A stretch of DNA of 64,000 nucleotides from Candidatus Mycobacterium wuenschmannii (GTDB lineage: Bacteria; Actinomycetota; Actinomycetes; Mycobacteriales; Mycobacteriaceae), in NCBI RefSeq assembly GCF_030252325.1, contig NZ_CP126981.1, positions 3,844,001-3,908,000 of the forward strand, given 5' to 3'. The notes beneath the pieces were generated by a model. It was not told where the DNA came from. It searched no databases and saw only the letters and a list, made by a program, of their open reading frames with translations. How positions within the stretch are numbered: position 1 is the stretch's first letter; each line of letters begins with the position of its first letter. This document shows, one piece after another, positions 42,139 through 53,287 of this stretch. The position numbers and the translations under genes were made by a program.

Positions 42139-43523
42139 TTACTGGGTGTACATGCCGCGGTAGGCGAACGCCGGGTGGCGCGGGCTGATGTGGGCCTCGT
42201 CGGTGTCGAAGAGCTTCTGGCGCAACGTTCCTGGCCGGTACTCGCGTTGCATGATGCCCTTGTCCTGCAGCACGGGCACCACGTGGTCGAAGAATTCGTC
42301 GTAGGTCTCGGGCATGAGGGCGTTCATGATCTGTACCCCGTCCACGCCGGCGGCCTGCAACTCCAGCAGGCGATCGGCGATGCGTTCCGGGGTGCCGGCC
42401 AGGGTTTGCATGCGCGGCAACGACGTTAAGAAGTCGTGCACGGTCGGTTTGGCCCCGGCCGCCCAGGCGTTAATGAGGGCGTTGAACGCGCCGCGGATGC
42501 CGGGGATGTGGTCGACCAGGTCTTCCAGGGTGTCGCCGGGTCGTAGAGGCCGAGGTCCAGGCCGCTGAGGCTGGAGAAGTAGGCGGTCTGGGCTTCAGGG
42601 CTGCGGAACTCTTCGAGGTCGCGCCATTTGCGTTGGGCCTCTTCGTCGGTGGAGCCGACGATCACCATCATGCCGAGCAGAAACTTGATGTCGTCGTCAC
42701 GGCGACCGTGCTGGCGGACGATGCCGCGCACTGTGCCGACCTGAGCGGCGATCGCCTCTGGGGTCGCCGCCGACAGGAACATCAGCTCGGCGTGGCGGCT
42801 GGCGAACTCCAGACCGGCCGCCGACCCGCCCGCCTGGGCCAGGATGGGAACCCGCTGCGGTGAGGGGGCCATCAGGTTGAAGCCCTCTACCTGGTAGCGC
42901 TCACCGACGTGGTTGATGTCGTGCACTTTGGTGGGATTGGCGTAACGACCTCGGTCGGGGTCCTCGGTGATGGCGTCGACGTCCCAGGATCCCTCCCACA
43001 GCTTGTACATCACGTCGACGTATTCCTCGGCCCAGGCGTAGCGCTGTTCGTGGGACAGATTGCCGGGTAGGCCGAGATTGCGGAACGCGCGTTCGTTGGC
43101 GGAGGTGACGATGTTCCATCCGACCCGCCCGCCGCTGAGCTGATCCAGCGTGGATGCCATGCGCGCGAACACAAATGGGTGATGCTGGATTACCGAGCTG
43201 GTGTACATCAAGCCGATGTCGCTGGTTTGGTGTGCCAGCGCCGGTAACAGCATGCTGCAATCGGCGATGGGAACGTTCATGGCCTGTTCGAAGATGACGT
43301 CGCGGGAGCCGTTGAATTCGCCTTGAATCCCGAGCAGGTCGGTGAAGAAGAAGGCGTCGATCTTGGCGGCTTCGGCCTTCTTGGCCAGCTCGACCCACAG
43401 GTCCAACGAGGCGTACTCCCGGTTGCGGGAACGGGGGTGGCGCCAGATTCCGTGAAAGTTGTGGCCGATCGCGCTCATCACCAACAACGTCACGATCAAC
43501 CGGTTGTGCCGTGCACCGCTCAC
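42139..43523 (-). pseudogene. LLM-class flavin monooxygenase (NtaA/SnaA/DszA-like) with frameshift
   Basis: From GTG 43523 (GGAG 8 bp upstream) the frame reads a luciferase-like monooxygenase of the NtaA/DszA group: HNFHGIWRHPRSRNREY, DAFFFTDLLGIQGEFNG, GRVGWNIVTSANERAFRN, PILAQAGGSAAGLEFASRHAE. It breaks near 42536-42540: LYDP is followed by out-of-frame ATPWKTW, whereas one extra G would restore GDTLEDLVDHIPGIRGAFN and continue into the second frame (LAGTPERIADRLLELQAAGVDGVQ) to the stop at 42139. The repaired protein would be about 460 aa. The group uses FMNH2 from a separate reductase and often attacks sulfur- or nitrogen-containing substrates. Confidence 0.85.
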
Positions 43524-43575
43524 GCCGCATCTCCTGCATTCATCGAAGGACTGAATCTGTGACCGATTGAGCGCG

Positions 43576-44346
43576 TCAGACGCCGGCCGGGCCGGGGGCG
43601 CCGTGCATGTACAGCGTCTGCCCGGAGCAGAAACTGGATGCGTCGGAGGCGAAAAACAGCACGCCGTAGCCGATCTCGTCAGGCTCGCCGAGACGACCGA
43701 TGCCGTTGGTCATCGCGATCGCCTCAGGATCTAGGCCGTAGCGGGCCGCGTCGTCGGTCAGGGTAGCCGCCCGAACTGCCCCGACCGCGATCGCGTTGAC
43801 CCGGACTCCTTTGCGGCTCCACGCCGCGGCCATCGAACCCGTCAGGTTGTTCACCGCCGCTTTCGCCGCACCATAGGGCGCGGCTTGCGGCATCGCCAAC
43901 AGACTCGCGCCCGAGGAAATGTTGACGATGGCGCCCTTACCCTGGGCGAGCATCGGCTCCGCCGCGGCACGCGAGAGATGCCACACCGCACCGAAATTGA
44001 GCGCCAGCGTCTTCTCGAAGTCGTCATCGGGCCACTTCAGAATCGACTTCGTCTCGGCCCCGCCGGCGCAGTTCACCAGAATGTCGAGCCGGCCGAATTC
44101 CCGCAGCGCCGCCTCCACCAGGCTTTGGCAGGCATCTGCCGTCGTGACATCAGTCGACACCGCCAACGCCCGCCGCCCCAGCGCCTGAGCTTCCTTGGCC
44201 GTGGATTCCAGGGGATCTGGGCGTCGCCCGGCGAGCACGACATCAGCACCGTGCTCGGCGAGTACCAGAGCCGATCCCCGGCCAATCCCGGTGCCACCGA
44301 CGGTTATTACGGCAACGCGTCCGTCCAAAGAGAAGCGATCGTTCAC
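43576..44346 (-). CDS. SDR-family oxidoreductase
   Basis: 256 aa from GTG 44346. The cofactor motif is VITVGGTGIGRGSALVL, with Val in the first position where TG is usual. Ser in NISSGASLLAM, YGAAK, C-terminus CSGQTLYMHGAPGPAGV. Two copies of the 16-bp palindrome lie between it and the divergent P450. It leads into the LLM gene 52 bp downstream, so the two are probably co-transcribed. Confidence 0.91.
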   Translation of the reverse strand: MNDRFSLDGRVAVITVGGTGIGRGSALVLAEHGADVVLAGRRPDPLESTAKEAQALGRRALAVSTDVTTADACQSLVEAALREFGRLDILVNCAGGAETKSILKWPDDDFEKTLALNFGAVWHLSRAAAEPMLAQGKGAIVNISSGASLLAMPQAAPYGAAKAAVNNLTGSMAAAWSRKGVRVNAIAVGAVRAATLTDDAARYGLDPEAIAMTNGIGRLGEPDEIGYGVLFFASDASSFCSGQTLYMHGAPGPAGV

Positions 44347-44371
44347 CCAACCAGCCTTCCGTCGACAGCGA

Positions 44372-44387
44372 CTGTGCGATCGTACAG
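44372..44387. promoter_or_regulatory. 16-bp palindrome, copy 4 (CTGTGCGATCGTACAG)
   Basis: Located 26 bp upstream of the SDR start (44346) in the SDR/P450 divergent promoter, 22 bp centre to centre from copy 5 (about two helical turns). Confidence 0.72.
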
Positions 44388-44393
44388 CAGATG

Positions 44394-44409
44394 CTATATG
44401 GTCGTACAG
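44394..44409. promoter_or_regulatory. 16-bp palindrome, copy 5 (CTATATGGTCGTACAG)
   Basis: Located 20 bp upstream of the P450 start (TTG 44430). The right half is exact and the left half is degenerate. Confidence 0.68.
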
Positions 44410-44429
44410 CCAGCGATGAGGAGGGTGTC

Positions 44430-45620
44430 TTGAGCGACGACGTGTACTACGACCCGTGGGATATCGACATCGATCGTGACCCCTACCCGACCTATCGTCG
44501 GCTTCGCGACGAGGCCCCGGTGTATTACAACGAGCGGCACGACTTTTGGGGCGTCAGCCGCTATGTCGATGTCGATGCCGCCCTCAAAGACACCGCCAGG
44601 CTCAGCTCCGCCAAAGGCGACATCCTCGAAGTCGTGATGACTGACCCCGTGATGCCACCAGGGATCTTCATCAACGAGGACCCGCCGCTGCACACCATCC
44701 ACCGCGCGATCGTGTCGCGGGCCTTCACCCCGAAGAAGATGCGGGCCATCGAAGACAAGATCCGCGCATTCTGCGTCGCCTGCCTTGACCCGCTGGTCGG
44801 CGGCGAGCACTTCGACTTCGTCGTCGACCTCGGCGCCGAACTTCCCATGCGCACCATCGGAATGCTCGCCGGCATCCCCGACGCCGAACAACCCGCCGTG
44901 CGCGCGCACGCCAACCAGGTGCTGCGCAACGAGCCCGGTAAACCGATGGCGATCAAAAAAGATCACTACTTCACCGGCGAGATGTTCGGCGAGTACGTCG
45001 AATGGCGGGAGAAAAACCCCTCCGATGACCTCATCACCGAGCTGCTCAACGTCGAATTCGACGACGAAACGGGCACCCACCGCAAGCTGACCAAACAAGA
45101 ACTCATCGTCTTTCTCGCCGTGGTCGCCGGTGCCGGCGTGGAAACAACGGGGCGTTTGTTCGGCTGGATGGGCAAGGTTCTGGCCGAACACCCAGATCAG
45201 CGCAAAGAACTCGCCGCCGACCCCACGCTCATTCCCGGCGCTATCGAAGAACTGCTGCGCTACGAACCTCCCGGGCCGCACGTGGCCCGCTACGTCGCCA
45301 CCGACGACGTCACTTTCCACGATCAGGTCATTCCCGCGGGCAGCGCGCTGTTGATGATGCTGGCGTCAGCCAACCGCGACGAACGCCACTTCACTGACCC
45401 CGACTGCTTCGACATCCGACGCAAACCTGGCGGGCACCTGACCTTCGGTCGCGGCGCCCACTTCTGCGTCGGCGCACCACTGGCCCGACTCGAAGGCCGC
45501 GTCGCCCTCGAAGAAGTCCTCAAACGCTTCCCCGAATGGCACATCGACCTCGACAACGCCCGCCGCTCACGCACCTCCACCGTGCGCGGGTGGGACACCA
45601 TGCCGGCCCAACTCAGCTAG
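44430..45620 (+). CDS. Cytochrome P450
   Basis: 396 aa from TTG 44430, which has GAGGAGGG five bases upstream. An ATG at 44391 in frame would place the operator inside the gene, so TTG is preferred. I-helix VVAGAGVETTGRLFGWM (Val-Glu where most have Asn/Asp), ExxR in EELLRYEPPG, heme loop LTFGRGAHFCVGAPLARLE. The sequence is of the type found with terpenoid- and steroid-acting bacterial P450s. Divergent from the SDR/LLM operon and likely co-regulated through copies 4 and 5. Confidence 0.94.
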   Translation: MSDDVYYDPWDIDIDRDPYPTYRRLRDEAPVYYNERHDFWGVSRYVDVDAALKDTARLSSAKGDILEVVMTDPVMPPGIFINEDPPLHTIHRAIVSRAFTPKKMRAIEDKIRAFCVACLDPLVGGEHFDFVVDLGAELPMRTIGMLAGIPDAEQPAVRAHANQVLRNEPGKPMAIKKDHYFTGEMFGEYVEWREKNPSDDLITELLNVEFDDETGTHRKLTKQELIVFLAVVAGAGVETTGRLFGWMGKVLAEHPDQRKELAADPTLIPGAIEELLRYEPPGPHVARYVATDDVTFHDQVIPAGSALLMMLASANRDERHFTDPDCFDIRRKPGGHLTFGRGAHFCVGAPLARLEGRVALEEVLKRFPEWHIDLDNARRSRTSTVRGWDTMPAQLS

Positions 45621-45632
45621 CCACTTTTCTGC

Positions 45633-46574
45633 CTACAGCGCCTGCGGGAGCAGGACGATCTTGCCGTGGGTGTGGCGCCGCTCGAGTTCGGTGAACGCGT
45701 CGACGACCCGGTCCAACGGGTACGTCCTCGCCACGTCGAACTCCACCGCTCCCGAGACGATCAGGTCGGCGACTTCCTGTAGGACGGCCGCGGTCGACGC
45801 CTCGGCGCTGCCTTCGGTCTTTGCCCCCACTTCGGCGGCCTTCGCGAACGAGATGATCGTGTTGATTCGCTCGACCGGCACGCCGAGGTCGACAGCCAGT
45901 TGGACATAGTCGGGGCCGAACAGGTCGATGAAGGCGTCCAGGCCATCGGGCGCCGCCTGCCGTATGCGGTCGGCCAAGCCGTCGCCGTATTCGATCGGCT
46001 CGACACCGTGCGAACGCAACCATTCCGCGTTGCTCGACGACGCGATGCCCAACACCCGTACACCGAGTTGGGTCAGCAGCTGCACGACGATGCTTCCGAC
46101 CCCGCCGGCCGCGGCGGACACCGCCACCGTGTCTCCGCGCTTGGGCTGCACGGCCCGAACCGCGGCGTAGGCCGTGGCACCCACGACGTACAGGGAACCT
46201 GCTGTCTCCCAACTCAATTCGTCCGGTTTGCGGATCAGCTGATCGGCGGAGACGGTTGCGTGGGTGGCGTGGCTCGATCGCCGGTGGCTGAATCCGAGTA
46301 CCTTGTCGCCGACCGCGAAATCGCTTACACCTTTGCCGATCTCGATAACGATGCCGGCGAGGTCGCTGCCCTCGCCAGATGGGAAGGTGGCGGGGAACTG
46401 CTCGTGTAGGGCCCCGCTACGGATACCCGCCTCACCGGGGTTGATACCGGCGGCGCGCACCTCTACGAGCACCTCTCCCGCACCGGGTGTCGGCCTGTCG
46501 ACGTCCGCGACATAGAGGACGTCAGGACCGCCGTAGTTGTCGAATCGGACTGCGCGGGTTTGTGTCGTTGGCAT
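45633..46574 (-). CDS. NADP-dependent quinone-oxidoreductase-like MDR protein
   Basis: 313 aa. The N-terminal GroES-like domain contains VEVRAAGINPGEAGIR and FPSGEGSDLAGIV; the Rossmann motif is VSAAAGGVGSIVVQLL. Zinc-ligand Cys and His residues are missing, as in the quinone oxidoreductase/zeta-crystallin group. It reduces quinones or enones with NADPH. It ends 12 bp from the convergent P450 gene and is 39 bp downstream of ldtA in the same direction. Confidence 0.9.
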   Translation of the reverse strand: MPTTQTRAVRFDNYGGPDVLYVADVDRPTPGAGEVLVEVRAAGINPGEAGIRSGALHEQFPATFPSGEGSDLAGIVIEIGKGVSDFAVGDKVLGFSHRRSSHATHATVSADQLIRKPDELSWETAGSLYVVGATAYAAVRAVQPKRGDTVAVSAAAGGVGSIVVQLLTQLGVRVLGIASSSNAEWLRSHGVEPIEYGDGLADRIRQAAPDGLDAFIDLFGPDYVQLAVDLGVPVERINTIISFAKAAEVGAKTEGSAEASTAAVLQEVADLIVSGAVEFDVARTYPLDRVVDAFTELERRHTHGKIVLLPQAL

Positions 46575-46613
46575 TCCTGCGCCAACGAGGCCCTGCGCGG
46601 AACTATTCCGGCA

Positions 46614-47369
46614 TCAGGCGACCACGTTGATCGGGTCGCCGATGTGCACCGTGTCGAAATACCACGCGGCATTGTCCGGGCTGAGGTTGATGCAGCCGTG
46701 GCTGACGTTCGCGTAGCCCTGCGAGTCCACCGACCACGGCGCCGAGTGCACGTAGACCCCACCCCAGGTGACCCGGACTCCGTATTGCGCGGTGATCTTG
46801 TACCCGTCGGACGACTCGAGTGGGATGCCGATGGTGCGCGAATCCATCACGACCGTGCGCTCTTTCGACAGCGCAGAGAAATTTCCGATCGGTGTCGGGC
46901 GGCTGGGCTTGCCCATCGACGCTGGCATCGTGCGCAGCACCTCGCCGTTCTGGGTGACCGTGAAGGTGTGCGCGGAAATGCTTGCGGTGCCAACCACTTC
47001 GTCGCCGGTCTCGAATCCCGTCGACAGCGCGTGCACCGAGACGCCGATGTGGCTGTGCGCGGGCCAGTAACCGTTCGGCTTCCATTCGACGACATTCGGT
47101 TCCGGCCAATCGAGTTGCCCCGCCATGTGGTTGGGCGCGGTGACCGTGATCGACCGTTCGACTGCCGCGCGATCGGCGACCGGGCCGTTGAAGGTGATGA
47201 TCACCGGGTGGGCCACGCCGACCACGGCGCCACCGGCCGGTTGGATCGAGGCGACGGCGGGGGCCGGGCCGGGTGGCGCTATCGCCGCCACACCCGGTGC
47301 GGCTGACGCCACCATGGTCAGCGCGGCGGTTGCGGCCGCGAGCCAGCCCATACGAATCGATCTACGCAC
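46614..47369 (-). CDS. ldtA: L,D-transpeptidase LdtA (LdtMt1 orthologue)
   Basis: 251 aa from GTG 47369, the same length as M. tuberculosis Rv0116c as I recall it. A signal peptide (RRSIRMGWLAAATAALTMVA) precedes an Ig-like domain (VASIQPAGGAVVGVAHPVII) and the YkuD catalytic domain with the nucleophile in NVSHGCINLSPDNAAWYF (HxxxxxSHGC type). NGEVLRTMPASMGKPSRPTP and KERTVVMDSRTIGIPL closely match LdtMt1. It makes 3-3 peptidoglycan cross-links outside the membrane. GGAGGG lies 8 bp upstream of the start. Two palindromes precede the gene (47429-47472). Confidence 0.95.
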   Translation of the reverse strand: MRRSIRMGWLAAATAALTMVASAAPGVAAIAPPGPAPAVASIQPAGGAVVGVAHPVIITFNGPVADRAAVERSITVTAPNHMAGQLDWPEPNVVEWKPNGYWPAHSHIGVSVHALSTGFETGDEVVGTASISAHTFTVTQNGEVLRTMPASMGKPSRPTPIGNFSALSKERTVVMDSRTIGIPLESSDGYKITAQYGVRVTWGGVYVHSAPWSVDSQGYANVSHGCINLSPDNAAWYFDTVHIGDPINVVA

Positions 47370-47428
47370 GGTGCCCACCCTCCGAGACGATGCGAGCCCC
47401 GCTCGCATTCCGTCTCTCTAATATGCCC

Positions 47429-47455
47429 TATGTTCCTTTCAGCAAAGGGAACATA
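47429..47455. promoter_or_regulatory. Inverted repeat upstream of ldtA
   Basis: TATGTTCCTTT (47429-47439) pairs with its reverse complement at 47444-47455 with a single bulged G. It lies about 60-85 bp upstream of the ldtA start, either an operator or an RNA hairpin in the leader. Confidence 0.5.
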
Positions 47456-47457
47456 AG

Positions 47458-47472
47458 TTGCGAACGTCGCAA
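47458..47472. promoter_or_regulatory. Perfect palindrome TTGCGA-acg-TCGCAA upstream of ldtA
   Basis: 6-bp arms around ACG, 3 bp from the previous inverted repeat and about 90-100 bp from the ldtA start. It is placed like a transcription-factor site upstream of the core promoter. The rest of the 47370-47583 gap shows no gene. Confidence 0.55.
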
Positions 47473-47583
47473 ATTGCTGTCCATGTTACAGGCGATATGC
47501 CCTGTTAGGCCGGGTATTTGCGGGCATCGACGGTGATGTGGCCGCGGCCGCTGCGCGTGCGTTGGCAAGCGTCGAGACGGCTC

Positions 47584-47991
47584 TCAGCCGTGCCAGCTGC
47601 TCCAGCGCTGCACGGCGACGGCGATCACCGGCCCGTCGAGCGAAACCGATTGATACTGGGCATATTTCGCCCGTAGGAGGTCGCGCCCCTTTCGCGCCGG
47701 GTCGCCGTCGTAATGGATCGCGGCGACACCGTCGGCCCGCACCCACCACAGCTGGGCCCAATCCTCGTCGTAGTGATCGACGAGCAGACTCACCTGTGGA
47801 TTGTGCTCGATATTGGACAGCCGTCGAAGCCGTTGCGTGCTCTTGGGTTTGGCGTCGATCGCGGTGTACACCACCTGTTCGTGCACGGCGAAGACCACCG
47901 GCACCAGGTGCGGGCGACCGTCCGGTCCGGCCGTGGCCAGCCGGGACACCGGTGATCGGGCGAATCGAGCCTCGGCGTCGAAGTCGGCCAT
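47584..47991 (-). CDS. PPOX-class F420-dependent oxidoreductase (Rv0121c-like)
   Basis: 135 aa split-barrel flavin-fold protein of the TIGR03668 group. [29 protein letters not shown] and the [26 protein letters not shown] stretch are family signatures (key: [14 protein letters not shown] and KSTQRL). The fold reduces small molecules with F420H2 or binds heme/FMN. Its place after ldtA matches M. tuberculosis, where Rv0121c follows a few genes after Rv0116c. Confidence 0.9.
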   Translation of the reverse strand: MADFDAEARFARSPVSRLATAGPDGRPHLVPVVFAVHEQVVYTAIDAKPKSTQRLRRLSNIEHNPQVSLLVDHYDEDWAQLWWVRADGVAAIHYDGDPARKGRDLLRAKYAQYQSVSLDGPVIAVAVQRWSSWHG

Positions 47992-48101
47992 GAGGCCGAG
48001 ACTAGCCGGGCCTGATCAGCGCGAGAACGACGTTCTGCAGGCCTGCACTCGTACTTCTGCTGCGAAAGGTCGATCTCGATCTCGGCGTGGCTCGGCCATG
48101 C

Positions 48102-48863
48102 CTAGTTGATGCTGAGCCCGCCGTCGACGACGATCGTCTGCCCGGTGACGTAGCCGCCGGCCGGCGACGCCAACCAGACGCCGGTGGCGGCGAGTTCGCG
48201 GTCGTCGCCGAGTCGGCCGAGCACCAGTCGATGTGCCTGGCTGTCCAGGTATTCGGGCGGGTACTCGTCAGTCATCTCGGTCTTGAAGAAGCCCGGAGCG
48301 AGCGCGTTGACCCGAATTCCCTTGCGGGAGCCCCATTGCTGGGCCAAGTCGCGGGTGAGTCCGATGACCGCCGCCTTGCTCGCGCTGTAGGCGGCCTGCG
48401 GCAGTCCCGCGGTGGTGATGCCGAGAATGCTGGCGATGTTGATGATCGAACTGCCCGGCTTCATGACGCGGCCGCAGGCCTGCGCCAACCAGTAGGACCC
48501 GTTGAGATTGACATCGATCACCGAGCGAAACTGTTCGGGTGTCTCGCGGGTCGCGGGCACGGCGGTGCCGACCCCGGCGTTGTTGATCAACACGTCGACC
48601 CGCCCGAAAGCCTCCATCGCGGAGTCGACCAGCGCCTGACCCTGCTCCGGCACGCTCACGTCGGTGCCGACCGTCAGGGCCTTGCGGCCGGCGGCCTCGA
48701 CCAGGGCCGCGGTGTCGGCCAGTCGCTCGACCCGGCGGGCCCCCAGTACGACGTTGGCGCCGGCCTCGGCGAACGCCTGCGCGAACGCAACGCCCAACCC
48801 GGACGAGGCGCCGGTCACGACCACCACTTTGTCGTCGAGTCGGAAAGAGTCCAGAACGCTCAT
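48102..48863 (-). CDS. SDR-family oxidoreductase
   Basis: 253 aa from ATG 48863. Cofactor motif VVTGASSGLGVAFAQAF, NNAGVGT, Ser in NIASILGITTAG, YSASK, C-terminus [15 protein letters not shown]. The most typical SDR of the window, FabG/glucose-dehydrogenase-like in pattern. Apparently monocistronic, divergent from pepA after a 155-bp gap. Substrate unknown. Confidence 0.92.
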   Translation of the reverse strand: MSVLDSFRLDDKVVVVTGASSGLGVAFAQAFAEAGANVVLGARRVERLADTAALVEAAGRKALTVGTDVSVPEQGQALVDSAMEAFGRVDVLINNAGVGTAVPATRETPEQFRSVIDVNLNGSYWLAQACGRVMKPGSSIINIASILGITTAGLPQAAYSASKAAVIGLTRDLAQQWGSRKGIRVNALAPGFFKTEMTDEYPPEYLDSQAHRLVLGRLGDDRELAATGVWLASPAGGYVTGQTIVVDGGLSIN

Positions 48864-49018
48864 GCGCAAGAAGCTACCGTCTAGCAACTTTTGGGCCTGA
48901 TCGCGCCCGAGGCTTGATACCGCAACACGTCGATATGCCCGATCAGCCGGGGCAGGCTACGGTTAGATGAACGGCATCGCTGGTCAATCGGGCTGGAACT
49001 CATGCAGGAGGTAACGGG

Positions 49019-50047
49019 ATGAGCGGATCGCACCGCCGCACACCGCGGAGGTCGTTGAGCGTGCTCAGTCTGTTGGCAGCGACGGGACTGGCATTCGCCA
49101 CGGTGCCCGCGAACGCGGCCCCCGTCATGCCGCCCCTTCCGCGCGACGCCGCATCGGCGACCTCGGTGGTCGGACCCCAGATCGTCGATATCGACGCCAA
49201 GCTGGGCTTCCAAAGCGCGATCGGCGCCGGCACCGGCATCGTCATCGACCCGAGCGTCATCCTGACCAACAACCACGTCGTCGCCGGCGCGACCGACCTG
49301 ACAGCGCGCTCGATCGCCAACGGCCAGGTTTTCCCCGCCACCGTGATCGGGTTCGACCGCCAACACGACATCGCGGTCCTGCAGCTGGCGGGCGGCGGTC
49401 TGCCGGTGGCCAACATCGGCAACTCGGACTCGGTCAGCGTCGGCGAACCGGTCGTCTCGCTGGGTAACGCCGGTGGTGTCGGCGGGGCGCCGAGTGTGGA
49501 GGAGGGGCGGGTCGCCGCGCTGAATCAGACGGTGTCGGCCAATGACGCCCTGACCGGCAGCACCGAAACCCTGGTCGGGCTGATCCAGATCGACGCGAAC
49601 ATCCGCCCCGGCGACTCGGGCGGCCCGACGGTCAACTCCGCCAACCAGGTGATCGGCATGAACACCGCCGCGTCGCAGAACTTCCACCTCGGCCGCGGCC
49701 AGGGCTTCGCGATCCCGATCAACCAAGCGATGGCCATCGCCGGGCAGATCCGGTCCGGCGCCTCGTCGCCGACTGTGCACATCGGGCCGACCGCGTTCCT
49801 CGGCGTCGGTGTCAACGACGCCCCGGGCGGCGGCGGCGCGATCGTCCGTCAGGTGATTCCGTCCGGCCCTGCCGCGGGCGCCGGTCTCAACCCCGGCGAC
49901 GTGATCAACGCAATCAACGGACAGCCGGTCAACTCGGCCACCGCGCTGACGAACATTCTCGACCAGCACCACCCGGGCGATCACGTCAGCGTGGGACTGC
50001 AGGGCCGCGCGATCGACGTGACGCTGGGCGACGGCCCGCCGGGCTGA
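49019..50047 (+). CDS. pepA: Exported serine protease PepA (S1C family, PDZ)
   Basis: 342 aa. Signal peptide ([20 protein letters not shown], cleavage after ANA). The trypsin-like domain has the full triad: His in [10 protein letters not shown], Asp in [11 protein letters not shown], Ser in [14 protein letters not shown]-terminal PDZ domain follows ([17 protein letters not shown] ... [16 protein letters not shown]). It matches M. tuberculosis PepA (Rv0125, Mtb32A) and sits directly before treS as there. ATG follows AGGAGG. It acts at the cell envelope or is secreted. Confidence 0.95.
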   Translation: MSGSHRRTPRRSLSVLSLLAATGLAFATVPANAAPVMPPLPRDAASATSVVGPQIVDIDAKLGFQSAIGAGTGIVIDPSVILTNNHVVAGATDLTARSIANGQVFPATVIGFDRQHDIAVLQLAGGGLPVANIGNSDSVSVGEPVVSLGNAGGVGGAPSVEEGRVAALNQTVSANDALTGSTETLVGLIQIDANIRPGDSGGPTVNSANQVIGMNTAASQNFHLGRGQGFAIPINQAMAIAGQIRSGASSPTVHIGPTAFLGVGVNDAPGGGGAIVRQVIPSGPAAGAGLNPGDVINAINGQPVNSATALTNILDQHHPGDHVSVGLQGRAIDVTLGDGPPG

Positions 50048-50134
50048 TGCCCTAACGCCGCGGCTCGGCCAGCAGCGCTCAATTCGTTTGGCGCATAAGG
50101 TTTTCGATGCCGCACCCCGGGTACGTGTAAGGTC

Positions 50135-51912
<1,778 letters not shown>

Positions 51913-51916
<4 letters not shown>

Positions 51917-53220
51917 ATCTGCCGTGGGCGGAATGGCTTCCACAGCAGCGCTGGTACGCGGGCCGCGGTCGCGAATTGGACACCGCCGAGCCAAGTTTGG
52001 TGGTGGAGCTGCGCGAAAGTCTGGACCTCACCCTCGTCGACGTCAGCTATAAGGACGGCTCGTCCGAGCGGTACCAGGTGATCGTCGGGTGGGATTCCGA
52101 GCCGCCCTCGGAGTTCAGCACCGTCGCCACGATCGGCGCCGACGGCGATCGGGTCGGTTTCGACGCACTGTACGACCCGGATTCGGCGGCGTTCCTGCTG
52201 TCGCTGCTCGACTTGTCGGCCACCCGCGGGAACGTGTCGTTCGGCAAGGAACCGGGCGTGAGCCTGCCGCTGAACGCCTATCCGCGGGTGTCGGACGCCG
52301 AGCAGAGCAACACCAGCGTGATCTTCGACCGTGACGCCATCGTGAAGGTGTTCCGTCGCGTGAGCCCGGGCATCAACCCCGACATCGAGCTCAACCGAGT
52401 GCTCGGCAGGGCCGGAAACCCACATGTGGCAAGGCTTTTGGGCAGCTATGAGCAGGCCGACGAGGACACCCCGCTGGGCATGGCGACCGAGTACGAGGGC
52501 AACGCCGCCGAGGGCTGGGCGATGGCGACCGCCAGCGTTCGCGACCTGTTCGCCGAGGGCGACCTGTACGCCTACGAGGTCGGCGGCGACTTCGCGGGCG
52601 AGTCGTATCGGCTGGGCGAGGCCGTCGCATCGGTGCACGCCGGTCTGGCCGAAGCGCTCGGCACGTCTCAGGCGCCGTTCCCGGTCGACACCGTGCTGGC
52701 CCGGCTGTCGTCGGCGGCCGCGGCAGTGCCCGATCTCGGGCAGTACGTTGCCGCGATCGAACAGCGCTTTCAGAAGCTGGCAGGGCAGACCCTCACCGTG
52801 CAGCGGGTGCACGGTGACCTGCACCTTGGGCAGGTGCTACGCACGCCGGAGTCCTGGCTGCTGATCGACTTCGAAGGTGAGCCGGGCCAGCCCTTGGCCG
52901 AGCGCCGTGCGCCGGACTCCCCGCTACGGGATGTGGCCGGTGTGCTGCGGTCGTTCGAGTACGCCGCCTACGGTCCGCTTGTCGACCAGTCCGCTGACAA
53001 GCAGTTGGCCGCGCGCGCCCGAGAATGGGTGCAGCGCAACCGAACCGCGTTCTGCGACGGCTACGCGGCGGCATCCGGGGTGGATCCGCGCGATTCCGCT
53101 CTGATTCTGGGGGCCTACGAACTCGACAAAGCGGTCTATGAAGCCGGCTACGAGTCTCGGCACCGGCCCGGTTGGTTACCCATCCCACTCCGGTCGATCG
53201 GCCGTTTTGTAGCAGACTGA
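51913..53220 (+). CDS. mak: Maltokinase Mak (Pep2)
   Basis: 435 aa kinase that phosphorylates maltose to maltose 1-phosphate with ATP. The N-terminal cap begins [17 protein letters not shown]; the catalytic loop is [12 protein letters not shown] and the metal site [12 protein letters not shown], then [19 protein letters not shown] 51913 is chosen over the in-frame 51892 codon because it overlaps the treS stop and has GAGGAG upstream. In some actinobacteria TreS and Mak are fused; here they are separate but coupled. Confidence 0.96.
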
Positions 53221-53287
53221 TCTGAGTCTCGCCTGAAACATGGCGCCTGATCTGCACATCGTGCGGTTCCGATGGAACCATAGTTTC

